Assembly (NCBI RefSeq): GCF_000473045.1
Contig: NZ_AXAY01000023.1
Span: 62,001 to 126,000 of the forward strand
Source of the DNA: Bradyrhizobium sp. WSM3983
GTDB taxonomy: Bacteria; Pseudomonadota; Alphaproteobacteria; Rhizobiales; Xanthobacteraceae
Direction of reading: 5' to 3'
Length of the DNA stretch: 64,000 bases
The translations under genes and the position numbers were made by a program. Each line of letters begins with the position of its first letter. Position 1 is the stretch's first letter. Below are positions 9,312 through 17,234 of this stretch, piece by piece. A model generated the notes under the pieces. That model did no database searches and was not told where the DNA came from. It saw only the letters and a program-made list of their open reading frames with translations.

Positions 9312-9770
9312 GTGGCGACAACGGCCCTGAACGTGAACGGCAGTACCGTCTCGGTAGCCGTCGATGACCCCGACACACGACTGCTCTACGTCTTGCGAAA
9401 TGAACTCGGCCTGCATGGCCCGCGTTTCGGCTGCGGTCTCGGCCAGTGCGGCGCCTGCACTGTGCATGTTGATGGAGCGGCGATCCGCTCGTGCGTCACC
9501 CCATTGTCCGCGGTCAAGGGCAAGATCGTCACGCTCGAGGGGCTCGGCACGAACGCAAAGCCGCATCCGCTTCAGGAGGCCTTCGTCCAGGAACAGGCTC
9601 TGCAGTGCGGTTACTGCATCAACGGGATGATCATGCAGTCCGCCGCGCTTCTGGCGCGCAACCCAAAGCCGAATGAAGGAGAGGTCAAAGCCGAATTGGC
9701 GAACAATCTATGCCGTTGCGGCACGCACCTGCGCATCGTGCGCGCGGTCCTGCGCGCCGCTGGCACTTGA
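9312..9770 (+). CDS. [2Fe-2S] subunit of a second IorAB-like oxidoreductase
   Basis: Small iron-sulfur subunit, about 152 residues. I chose the GTG at 9312 because AGGAAGAG lies just upstream and the product then begins at the conserved ferredoxin-like strand (VATTALNVNG); the frame is open back to 9201 without family similarity. Clusters: GCGLGQCGACTVHVDG and QCGYCINGMIMQSAALLARNP ... NNLCRCGTHLRI. It overlaps nothing and is followed 9 bases later by its Mo-binding partner. The divergent cytochrome c at 8587-8976 is a likely partner. It resembles the subunit at 5869-6321 but is clearly a separate copy. Confidence 0.92.
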   Translation: MATTALNVNGSTVSVAVDDPDTRLLYVLRNELGLHGPRFGCGLGQCGACTVHVDGAAIRSCVTPLSAVKGKIVTLEGLGTNAKPHPLQEAFVQEQALQCGYCINGMIMQSAALLARNPKPNEGEVKAELANNLCRCGTHLRIVRAVLRAAGT

Positions 9771-9779
9771 GGCAGGCCC

Positions 9780-11969
9780 ATGAACCAGATCGATAGACGC
9801 TCGTTGCTGCAAGCAGGCTGTGCGCTCGTTGTCAGCTTTTGCCTGCCGCTATCTTCGAGCACTGCCAAGCCTGCTTCTGGACCGAAAACCGTCTCGCCGG
9901 ATCGGGTCGATGGCTTTCTGGCCATCACGCGGGACGGCCATATCACCGTCTATTCCGGCAAGGTCGATCTCGGCACCGGGGTGCGGACGGCGCTGACCCA
10001 GATCGTCGCCGAGGAGCTTGACGTTCCGATGAGCCACGTCTCGCTCGTCGAGGGCGACACCGCGCTAACTCCCGACCAGGGCGTGACGTCAGGAAGTCTC
10101 TCGATTCAGAACGGCGGCATGCAGTTGCGCCGGGCCGCCGCGACCGCGCGCTGGGCTGTCCTCCGTCGAGCAGCCGCCCGTCTGCGGCAGGATATTTCAA
10201 CGTTGTCGCTTCACGAGGGCGTCATAACGGCCAAAAATGGCAAGCGGCTGCCGATCGGCGAGTTCGTTGACGGCACGACGTTGGCCATCGATATCACCAA
10301 AGACGTGCAGGAAAAGTCTCCCCACGCTTACACGATCGTCGGCAAATCCGTGCCCCGGCTGGACATTCCTGACAAAGTCAACGGCCGCTTCACCTTCATG
10401 CAGGATTTTAAGCTGCCGGACATGTTACACGGCCGCGTGGTACGCCCGTCCGGATTCGGTGCCACACTCGTTTCCTATAACGAATCGTCAGTCGCTGACA
10501 TTCCCGGCATCGTGAAGGTCGTCCGCATCAACAACTTCCTCGGCGTCGTTGCGAAAAGCGAGTGGAGCGCAATCAAGGCCGCCCAGCAATTGGCGGTGAC
10601 CTGGTCCAAGTGGGAGGGGTTGCCGGACCAAAGCAGAATTTGGCAGCACGTGCGCAGCACCCCGGTCGTGCGCGATGATGTCACCAGCCGCACTGGCGAT
10701 TCTCGTTTTGCGCTCGCAAGCACAGCAAGCAAACTTGCTGCAACCTACGAATTCGCCATCCATACCCATGGCTCCATCGGCCCCTCCTGCTCCGTGGCAA
10801 TTTTCGCCGAAGGTAAGCTGACGTGCTGGACTGCTTCGCAAGCAACGCACGACCTGCGCAAGCAACTCGCCGCCACGCTCGCGATCCCCGATTCAGACGT
10901 GCGCTGCATCTATGTTGAAGGGGCGGGGTGCTACGGCCGCAATGGACATGAGGATGCTGCGGCCGACGCGGCTCTGCTGTCGCGCGCGGTCGGCAAGCCG
11001 GTCCGTGTGCAATGGATGCGTGCGGACGAGCACGGCTGGGACCCAAAAGGACCACCTACGCTTCTCGATATGCGGGCCGCGATCGATAACGTTGGGGGCG
11101 TGGCAGCCTGGGAATCCGAGCTCTGCGTTCCGGATGGAACCGCTGGTTTCGTAACGCTGGTCGGCTCCGAACTTGCCGGACTCGATAGTCTCGGCAAACT
11201 GAGCCCCGGTGGGGTGTTGAACGACCTGGCAGTCCCGTACGTCTTTCCGAATGTCACGACGACCGCCCACCGGTTGGCATCGACACCGCTACGGCCGGCC
11301 TGGATCCGCTCACCCGGCCGGTTGCAGAACACGTTTTCGAATGAGTCCTTTCTAGACGAGATCGCCGCCGCAACTGATACCGATCCGCTCGATATCCGGC
11401 TGAGATATCTCACCGACGATCGCGGCAAGGAGCTTCTCGAGCGGCTCGCTAAATTGAGCAAATGGCGTGAGCGCCCGAAAAGCGATCGTGGTGCGAACAT
11501 CGTGACGGGACGCGGGCTTGCCTATGTCAAATACGAACTGGTCCGCACCTACGTCGGCGCAGTCGCCGAGGTCGAGGTCAACCGCAAGACCCGACAACTT
11601 GCGGTCAAGCGCTTCTATGTCGCGCATGATTGCGGACAAATCATCAATCCTGACGGGCTGCGGAATCAGATCGAAGGCTGCATCGTTCAGACGGTGAGCC
11701 GCACCTTGAAGGAGCAGGTAACATTCGATCGGTCGATGGTCACAAGCCTCGATTGGGCGAGCTATCCCATCCTGACCTTTCCGGAAATCCCTGAGGTCGT
11801 GATCGACCTGATCGATCGGCCGGAAGAGGTCCCTTGGGGTGGCGGGGAGCCGGCCTGCGCGGTCGTGCCCTCGGCGATTGCCGGTGCCGTTTTCGAGGCA
11901 ACGGGCGTGCGGCTGCGCTCTGTGCCGTTTACGCCGGCCAATGTGCTGGCGGAATTAGGAGGGGCATGA
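9780..11969 (+). CDS. Molybdenum-binding subunit of the second IorAB-like oxidoreductase
   Basis: Xanthine-oxidase-family large subunit, 729 residues, with a Tat-like N-terminus (DRRSLLQAGCALVVSF) indicating export. Motifs are GKVDLGTGVRTALTQIVAEEL, EGAGCYGRNGHEDAAADAALLS, VQWMRADEHGWDPKGPP, HDCGQIINPDGLRNQIEGC and PWGGGEPACAVVPSAIAGA, the last with the conserved Glu near the cofactor. GAGGCAGG precedes the ATG. It is downstream of its iron-sulfur subunit, with no FAD subunit or maturation gene adjacent. It is diverged from the 3614-5869 paralogue, so the two operons probably serve different substrates. Confidence 0.9.
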   Translation: MNQIDRRSLLQAGCALVVSFCLPLSSSTAKPASGPKTVSPDRVDGFLAITRDGHITVYSGKVDLGTGVRTALTQIVAEELDVPMSHVSLVEGDTALTPDQGVTSGSLSIQNGGMQLRRAAATARWAVLRRAAARLRQDISTLSLHEGVITAKNGKRLPIGEFVDGTTLAIDITKDVQEKSPHAYTIVGKSVPRLDIPDKVNGRFTFMQDFKLPDMLHGRVVRPSGFGATLVSYNESSVADIPGIVKVVRINNFLGVVAKSEWSAIKAAQQLAVTWSKWEGLPDQSRIWQHVRSTPVVRDDVTSRTGDSRFALASTASKLAATYEFAIHTHGSIGPSCSVAIFAEGKLTCWTASQATHDLRKQLAATLAIPDSDVRCIYVEGAGCYGRNGHEDAAADAALLSRAVGKPVRVQWMRADEHGWDPKGPPTLLDMRAAIDNVGGVAAWESELCVPDGTAGFVTLVGSELAGLDSLGKLSPGGVLNDLAVPYVFPNVTTTAHRLASTPLRPAWIRSPGRLQNTFSNESFLDEIAAATDTDPLDIRLRYLTDDRGKELLERLAKLSKWRERPKSDRGANIVTGRGLAYVKYELVRTYVGAVAEVEVNRKTRQLAVKRFYVAHDCGQIINPDGLRNQIEGCIVQTVSRTLKEQVTFDRSMVTSLDWASYPILTFPEIPEVVIDLIDRPEEVPWGGGEPACAVVPSAIAGAVFEATGVRLRSVPFTPANVLAELGGA

Positions 11970-12095
11970 TTGGCCGAAAAGGGTCGCTTGCCGGCTGGCA
12001 CGCGCACTTCTTCCAGCTTTAGCCTTTGTTGCCGCACAGGTGCTGCGGACTGCCCGGCGGGCGGTTCAAAGTATCCCGTGGAGCTGCCCTCCGCC

Positions 12096-12305
12096 CTAAG
12101 CTGGCCTGCCATCCTGTTTGCCAATCACGCAGCGCCATGCCGCCAAGCGTTCGGTCGGATGCTGGTTCATCCACTGGGCGAGCTGCGGCGCGCCCATAAG
12201 GCAGGACTGCATCGAGACATCAGCGAAGTCCGAGGTGGTGACGATTTGCTCGTGGCAGCTTGCCGGAGAGGAGAGACTGCAGAGCACGGCGATGATCTTA
12301 ATCAC
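12096..12305 (-). CDS. Small secreted protein of unknown function
   Basis: A 69-residue protein beginning MIKIIAVLCSLSSPASCHEQ, which looks like a short signal peptide, followed by a small domain with two further Cys (SMQSCLMG and AAWRCVIG) that could form a disulfide. Its start overlaps the stop of the upstream gene by four bases (ATGA). That overlap, and the matching overlap one gene upstream, is the best evidence that it is real. No function recognised. Confidence 0.65.
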   Translation of the reverse strand: MIKIIAVLCSLSSPASCHEQIVTTSDFADVSMQSCLMGAPQLAQWMNQHPTERLAAWRCVIGKQDGRPA

Positions 12306-12502
12306 GACAGGACAACCCCCTTGCTACAATGAGCATTGGCCGCATCAACATGTGAGGCCTTCTCGGCTCGCCTTTGGTAGTCGTCGGCAAGGGCCTTAAG
12401 CTGGCCGGCAACCGCTGCGTCGGTCATGGTTTGGGCAGCGCGGAGCAAAGTCCGCGCTATCTCCAGATATTCCTTGCCTCGCTGTGAAACATGAACGCTC
12501 AT
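12302..12502 (-). CDS. Small helical protein of unknown function
   Basis: 66 residues from the ATG at 12502 (MSVHVSQRGKEYLEIART), chosen because it overlaps the upstream stop as ATGA; the frame extends further upstream only as a shadow. The body is predicted to be one or two helices rich in Ala, Leu and charged residues (LRAAQTMTDAAVAGQLKALADDYQRRAEKA). I have the impression of similar short proteins in Bradyrhizobium genomes, with no known role. Middle gene of a three-gene chain linked by 4-base overlaps. Confidence 0.65.
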   Translation of the reverse strand: MSVHVSQRGKEYLEIARTLLRAAQTMTDAAVAGQLKALADDYQRRAEKASHVDAANAHCSKGVVLS

Positions 12503-12720
12503 AGAATCCTCCCGCAGTTCTCCAGCACCTGGTCGAATGAGACCTTGAGCCAGCCCACCCAATTGCGGTCACTTTCCCTGCGAGCTCTGAAGCGATCGAC
12601 GCACGTCTTGGAACAAAGCGGAGTTCGCCACGAGTAGTGTCGGACGAGACCAAACTTGCCATCGCAAACCGCGCATCGCGCGGCTCTGCCAGATCTAGGA
12701 GTTTCAGAGCAGTTGAGCAT
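12499..12720 (-). CDS. Small Cys-rich (possible zinc-binding) protein
   Basis: 73 residues from the ATG at 12720, which has AAGGGAG six bases upstream; an in-frame ATG at 12738 lacks a good site. Paired cysteines (CAVCDGKF near residue 16 and CSKTC near residue 36) resemble a small zinc-binding treble clef, followed by a basic helix (RFRARRESDRNWVGW). First gene of the leftward three-gene chain with overlaps to 12096. Function unknown. Confidence 0.6.
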   Translation of the reverse strand: MLNCSETPRSGRAARCAVCDGKFGLVRHYSWRTPLCSKTCVDRFRARRESDRNWVGWLKVSFDQVLENCGRIL

Positions 12721-12738
12721 TGTGGTCTCCCTTGGCAT

Positions 12739-13359
12739 TAGTATCTCTGTACGTCGATCATCCCTTTTTCACAGCACTTCATGAGCCCTGTGTGCTTGTC
12801 CAACGCATGCAGCCTAAGACGATCGCCGTCAGTGTCTCAATTGAACGTAGGTTATTGTCCGACATCGAAAGGCGTCACGGAGCGATACGAAGGTGTATGG
12901 CGCTCGCCCCTTTAACACCGCCCACTTCGGCAAGGCAGCTCGCGTCAATCCTGTCATTGCCCCTCTCGCGCCTCAACCTGACGTAGCGAAGGTCTCAGCA
13001 CATGGTTTTTCGTGGCCGGCCGGCGCATGAGCAGCCGGTCACCGGCCGATACCCAAGTATAGTTCTCATCTATAAACGCTGCGATATCATCCTGGAGCAT
13101 ACTGTAAGATCGAAGGTGGGCATGGCCCGTTGCTCTCGAATGCAGCTTGGTTGTGTGAACGGTGTCTCCGATCCCCTCGATCATTCGGGTGCCTCGTCCA
13201 ACCCGGCGCCAGCGGGAAATCACGACGAGACGCGACCGAACAGAGTTTCGCTATCGCTGGCCGGCGCACAGATAAGGGTACGATTCGTTGTCATGGGCGA
13301 AAAACGAGGCTGGTTTGGAGCCGTGGAGTTCACACGCGACGCGGCGGGGTTGACACACG
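12739..13359. other. Intergenic stretch, about 620 bases, with one promoter
   Basis: It separates the small-protein operon from the first PAS kinase. I see no convincing gene. Short open frames on both strands lack family features and start sites. The one clear element is the promoter module at 13049-13090, leaving a leader of about 260 bases before the kinase start. Confidence 0.6.
13049..13090 (+). promoter_or_regulatory. Shared activator site plus promoter, copy 1
   Basis: Palindrome ATACCCAAGTAT (13049-13060), two bases, TTCTCA (13063-13068), a 16-base spacer, then TATCAT (13085-13090). Read as -35 and -10 boxes, the palindrome centre falls near -42, the position of a class II activator site. 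The same arrangement with identical spacing recurs at 20324 and 24259. It would drive the PAS kinase gene at 13360. Confidence 0.7.
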
Positions 13360-15876
13360 ATGGCCAACGGCGAGCCCTCCCAGGTCGAAGAACGCGATTT
13401 GACCAGCACGGAAGAACGCCGGCCGCACTTGGGCGGTGCGGCGCTACTTGGACATTTGAACGGCGCCCCTAAAAAGGTGAACGGTGCTGGTGAGGCCGTA
13501 GGCCCGGGTGACAAGCAGCTTTTCGACATCATCGAAACCATTCCGGTGATGGCCTGGACGATGTTGCCTGACGGCTCCAACGCATTTGCGAATAGGCGTT
13601 GGGCCGAATATTGCGGTCTGTCTGCGCAGGACACCGTGGGTTCGGGCTGGCAGGCTGCAATTCATCCAGGAGACGCTGAGCAATATTTGCACAAATCGCG
13701 TGAGTCCCTGGCCACCGGCGAACCGTTCGAAGGTGAGGCGCGTTTCCGTTGCGCTGCCGATGGGGAATACCGCTGGTTCTTGGGGCGCGCCGTCCCGCTC
13801 CGCGACGACCAAGGAAATATTCTGAGGTGGTATAAAATCCTGACGGACATCGAGGATCGCAAGCGGGCGGAGGCCCTGCTGGCTGGAGAGAATCGCATTC
13901 TCGAGATGGTGGCCAAAGGGGAATCGCTTCCCTATATCCTCGATTGCCTCTGCCTGCTGGTGGAAGAGCATACTCGGGATGCGCTCACTGCGATCCTTCT
14001 GGTCGAGGACGGCCGCCTGAGGCATGTGGGGAAGCCGAGCCTTCCTCCAGCCTATGTCGAGGCTGTCGAGGGAAAAATCGCGGTTGGACCCAAGGTCGGA
14101 TCATGCGGGCCCGCGGCGTATTTCGCCAGACAAGTCATCGTTTCCGATATCACGACCGACCCGTCATTTGACGAGCTTCGCGACGCTGTGCGTCTCTTTC
14201 CTTCGCTGCGCGCCGTCTGGTCGACGCCGATCATGTCCTCAGAAGGCAAGGTGATTGGCACCTTCGCCATGTATTATAGCGAGCCGCGGAGCCCTAGCCC
14301 GCGCGATCAGGAGATCATAGAACAGATCACCCATCTGGCGGGGGTTGCGATTCAACGTGCCCACTTGGACCGCGATCTCACAGTGCGCGAAGCCAAAATC
14401 CGGCGCCTGGTAGACGCCAATATCATCGGCATCTTCATCTGGGAGGTCGAAGGTGGAATTCTCGAGGCCAATGACGCGTTTCTTCGCATCATGGGATATG
14501 ACCGCGAAGATCTCGCCGCGGGCCGATTGCGTTGCACGGAATTGATGCCGCAAGAATGGCTCGAAGGCGATGTGCAACGGGGGCCGGAGTACGTTAGGAC
14601 CGGGCGCTTGCACCCGTTCGAGAAGGAGTTTTTCAGGAAAGATGGCAGCCGCGTGCCTGTCCTGATCGGCCTGGCCGATTTCGAAGAAAGCGGACGGCAA
14701 GGTGTCGCTTTCGTACTCGATTTGACCGAGCGCAAACGGGCCGAGGACGAGCTGCGCGCGAGCGAAGAGCTAAAACGGAGAATCATCGAGAGCAGTAGGG
14801 ACTGTATCAAGGTGCTGGATCTGGATGGAAACCTGCTGTTCATGAGCAGCGGCGGTCAGCGGCTGCTCGAAATAGACAATATCCAGACGTACCTGAATGC
14901 CTGCTGGGTAGATTTCTGGCAGCCGGAAGACCGCCCAAAGATCAGCGAAGCCATCGCCGCCGCAAGGGCTGGAGGAATTGGGAAATTTCAGGCGTTCTGT
15001 CCATCGGCCAAGGGGGCTCCGCGCTGGTGGGACGTCATCACCACCCCGATCTGCAATGCGGACGGCCACCCCGAGCAACTGCTCTCAGTTTCACGCGACA
15101 TTACGGAGAGCAAACAGGCTGAAGCCGAAGCGCACGAGGGCGAGCGGCGATATCGCGAGGTGCAGATGGAGTTGGCGCACGCAAACCGCGTTGCGGCCAT
15201 GGGGCAGCTAACGGCCTCGATCGCCCATGAAGTGAAGCAGCCGATCGCCGCGACGGTCGCCAACGCGCGAGCTGCATTGCGCTTTCTTGACGCCCCAACG
15301 GTGGATCTGGATGAAGTACGACAGATACTCAACGACATGCTGAAAGACGGCAATCGAGCAGGAGAGGTCGTCAGCCGTATCCAGGATCTCATCAAAAAAG
15401 CGCCACCCCGGCGGGATCGCTTGAACATAAACGAAGCGATTCGTGAACTGCTGGAACTGACCCGTAGCGCGGCGGTGAAGAATAGCGTCTCCATTCACGC
15501 GGAGCTCGCGAACGGCTTGCCAATTGTTCATGGGGACCGCGTCCAACTGCAACAGGTCCTCCTGAACTTGATCATCAATGCGATCGAGGCCATGAGCGGC
15601 CTCGGCGAGGGACCGCGGGAATTACTGGTCAGCAGCGGCACTATCGAGCCGGGCGGCGTGCTCGTGAGAGTGCGAGACTCGGGTCCGGGACTGGAGCCAT
15701 CCATGCGTGATCGCGTCTTCGAGTCTTTCTATACGACCAAGCCGAGCGGCTTGGGGCTCGGCTTGTCGATCTGCCGTTCGATCGTCGAAGCCCATGGCGG
15801 ACGCCTGTGGGCGAGTCCGACCGATCCCCAGGGCGCCGTCTTTCAGTTTACTATCCCGGTGGTCGAAGGAAGATAG
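13360..15876 (+). CDS. Multi-PAS/GAF sensor histidine kinase
   Basis: Predicted cytosolic kinase of 838 residues; I see no membrane segment. Order: PAS/PAC about 40-175 (ending DIEDRKRAEALL), GAF about 185-335, PAS about 345-460 (RRLVDANIIGIFIWE ... DLTERKRAED), a further PAS about 465-585, a HisKA-type dimerisation helix with phospho-His about residue 623 in SIAHEVKQP, and an ATPase domain with NLIINAIEAM (N box), DSGPGLEP and GLGLGLSICRSIVEAHGGR. The C-terminal 250 residues are very close to those of the kinases at 21954 and 24756. It has no receiver of its own. The promoter at 13049 is shared with both single-domain response regulator units, which suggests membership of one network. Signal unknown; the PAS domains could bind a cofactor. 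Confidence 0.93.
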   Translation: MANGEPSQVEERDLTSTEERRPHLGGAALLGHLNGAPKKVNGAGEAVGPGDKQLFDIIETIPVMAWTMLPDGSNAFANRRWAEYCGLSAQDTVGSGWQAAIHPGDAEQYLHKSRESLATGEPFEGEARFRCAADGEYRWFLGRAVPLRDDQGNILRWYKILTDIEDRKRAEALLAGENRILEMVAKGESLPYILDCLCLLVEEHTRDALTAILLVEDGRLRHVGKPSLPPAYVEAVEGKIAVGPKVGSCGPAAYFARQVIVSDITTDPSFDELRDAVRLFPSLRAVWSTPIMSSEGKVIGTFAMYYSEPRSPSPRDQEIIEQITHLAGVAIQRAHLDRDLTVREAKIRRLVDANIIGIFIWEVEGGILEANDAFLRIMGYDREDLAAGRLRCTELMPQEWLEGDVQRGPEYVRTGRLHPFEKEFFRKDGSRVPVLIGLADFEESGRQGVAFVLDLTERKRAEDELRASEELKRRIIESSRDCIKVLDLDGNLLFMSSGGQRLLEIDNIQTYLNACWVDFWQPEDRPKISEAIAAARAGGIGKFQAFCPSAKGAPRWWDVITTPICNADGHPEQLLSVSRDITESKQAEAEAHEGERRYREVQMELAHANRVAAMGQLTASIAHEVKQPIAATVANARAALRFLDAPTVDLDEVRQILNDMLKDGNRAGEVVSRIQDLIKKAPPRRDRLNINEAIRELLELTRSAAVKNSVSIHAELANGLPIVHGDRVQLQQVLLNLIINAIEAMSGLGEGPRELLVSSGTIEPGGVLVRVRDSGPGLEPSMRDRVFESFYTTKPSGLGLGLSICRSIVEAHGGRLWASPTDPQGAVFQFTIPVVEGR

Positions 15877-15964
15877 CCGCTCCCCATTTGGCGAGCGTGC
15901 TCACCCTTGTTCTGCGCGAGGTCATTCGATCGACCCGCTGTAGCCTATTATCTCCCTCCATTGC

Positions 15965-15976
15965 ATACCGAGGTAT
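15965..15976. promoter_or_regulatory. Isolated copy of the ATACCnnRGTAT palindrome
   Basis: ATACCGAGGTAT, a perfect match to the operator part of the shared promoter module, lies between the kinase stop (15876) and the AraC gene (16137). Neither strand shows TTCTCA and TATCAT at the spacing seen in the three complete copies. It may be a regulator site for the AraC gene with a different promoter, or chance. Confidence 0.4.
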
Positions 15977-16136
15977 AGGGCAGGCAACCGAAGTATGAGA
16001 GCCGCGACCGCCGGGTATCTGCGGCCGAAACGAGCGAATCAGTCGCGTCAACCTCGCTACGATTGAGCGGTCGCCGTTGTAACCCTACGACTGTCGAGGA
16101 GCAGGGGCCTCATGGACCCGCATAAGGGGAGCAACG

Positions 16137-17189
16137 ATGCTGACCTACTCGTTCGATGTCAACGCTGCGCGGCTCGCCGACGTCTCCGAAGTCTCCGTTC
16201 TAAACAATCGCCAACATCAGGAAGAGACGAGGCTGCCGCGCATCGATCATCCGCTCCTCGAGAACAACCGCGTGCCGCGCGTCGGGCGCGGCGAGCAGCT
16301 CCGTGACCGCGGGACCCATAAAGCCAGTCGCCATGCCCTTGAGATATTTCCTGCTCATGCCGTCAGTCGTCGGGCGATCGCCTGGGATGGGATCACCGTC
16401 GAGATCGTCCGGTGCGTCGCACATGACAGGGTCGAGTTTCGATTCCGCGCACCGTGCCATCTGCTGCTTGTCCACGAAGAGGGCGTTCGTGACTACGGCG
16501 AGACGTTCGTTCGGACTCTGCCGCCTTCGAAGCTGCGAACGCTCAAGCGCAAGCTCACCTTTGTGCCCGCCGGTCACGAATACCATGATTGGCAGCAGCC
16601 CCGCGTTCCCAGTCGGATGACCTGCTTCTATCTTGATCCGGACAAGATTTCTGCGATCGACGCGGATTCACCGGATGCTCAACTTGCACCTCGACTATTG
16701 TTCGAACATAGCGGGCTGTGGGATGCCGCTGCCAAGCTCACAGCAGCAATCGACCAGGGCTGCGAAAACGAACGTTATTGTGAAGCGCTTGGGGTGATCG
16801 TCGCGCATGAGCTGATGCAAAACCACGGGCATTCTCCAGATCGCAAACCTTTGGCGAGGGGTGGGCTGGCCGTCTGGCAGCAGCGCGCCGTCACCGGCTA
16901 TATCGAGGAACACTTGGCCGAGCCCATCTCGCTCGCTGCGTTGGCGGCTCTCGCTCGTCTGAGCTCTTACTATTTCTGCCGCGCATTTAAGCAGTCATTC
17001 GGCATGCCACCACACCGGTACCACATCTATCGACGTATCGAACGCGCCAAAGCATTGCTGGGAGATCCGAAACAGTCAGTGACTGACGTCGGGCTCGCAC
17101 TGGGGTTCAGCGAGACGAGCTCATTTTCGGCAGCATTTCGGCAGACGACAGGGATCACTCCCACGCAGTACCGCCGAAGCTTAGGGTGA
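16137..17189 (+). CDS. AraC-family transcriptional regulator
   Basis: 350-residue regulator. The C-terminal 100 residues form the double helix-turn-helix: ISLAALAALARLSSYYFCRAFKQSFGMPPHRYHIYRRIERAK, then SVTDVGLALGFSETSSFSAAFRQTTGITPTQYRR. The N-terminal two thirds form a cupin-like ligand domain (FRFRAPCHLLLVHEEG, KLTFVPAGHEYHDW). AGGGGAG precedes the ATG, supporting the start. It is convergent with the kinase at 17235-19394. The ligand and targets are unknown; the nearest upstream element is the palindrome at 15965. Confidence 0.9.
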   Translation: MLTYSFDVNAARLADVSEVSVLNNRQHQEETRLPRIDHPLLENNRVPRVGRGEQLRDRGTHKASRHALEIFPAHAVSRRAIAWDGITVEIVRCVAHDRVEFRFRAPCHLLLVHEEGVRDYGETFVRTLPPSKLRTLKRKLTFVPAGHEYHDWQQPRVPSRMTCFYLDPDKISAIDADSPDAQLAPRLLFEHSGLWDAAAKLTAAIDQGCENERYCEALGVIVAHELMQNHGHSPDRKPLARGGLAVWQQRAVTGYIEEHLAEPISLAALAALARLSSYYFCRAFKQSFGMPPHRYHIYRRIERAKALLGDPKQSVTDVGLALGFSETSSFSAAFRQTTGITPTQYRRSLG

Positions 17190-17234
17190 ATGTGCAGGCC
17201 AGGCGACGTCCGACCGTGGGGAACGGTTGTGGGG

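Noticed and set aside
12886..12899. ATACGAAGGTGTAT as another operator copy
   Set aside because: Half-sites lack the CC and have the wrong spacing; no TTCTCA/TATCAT follows.
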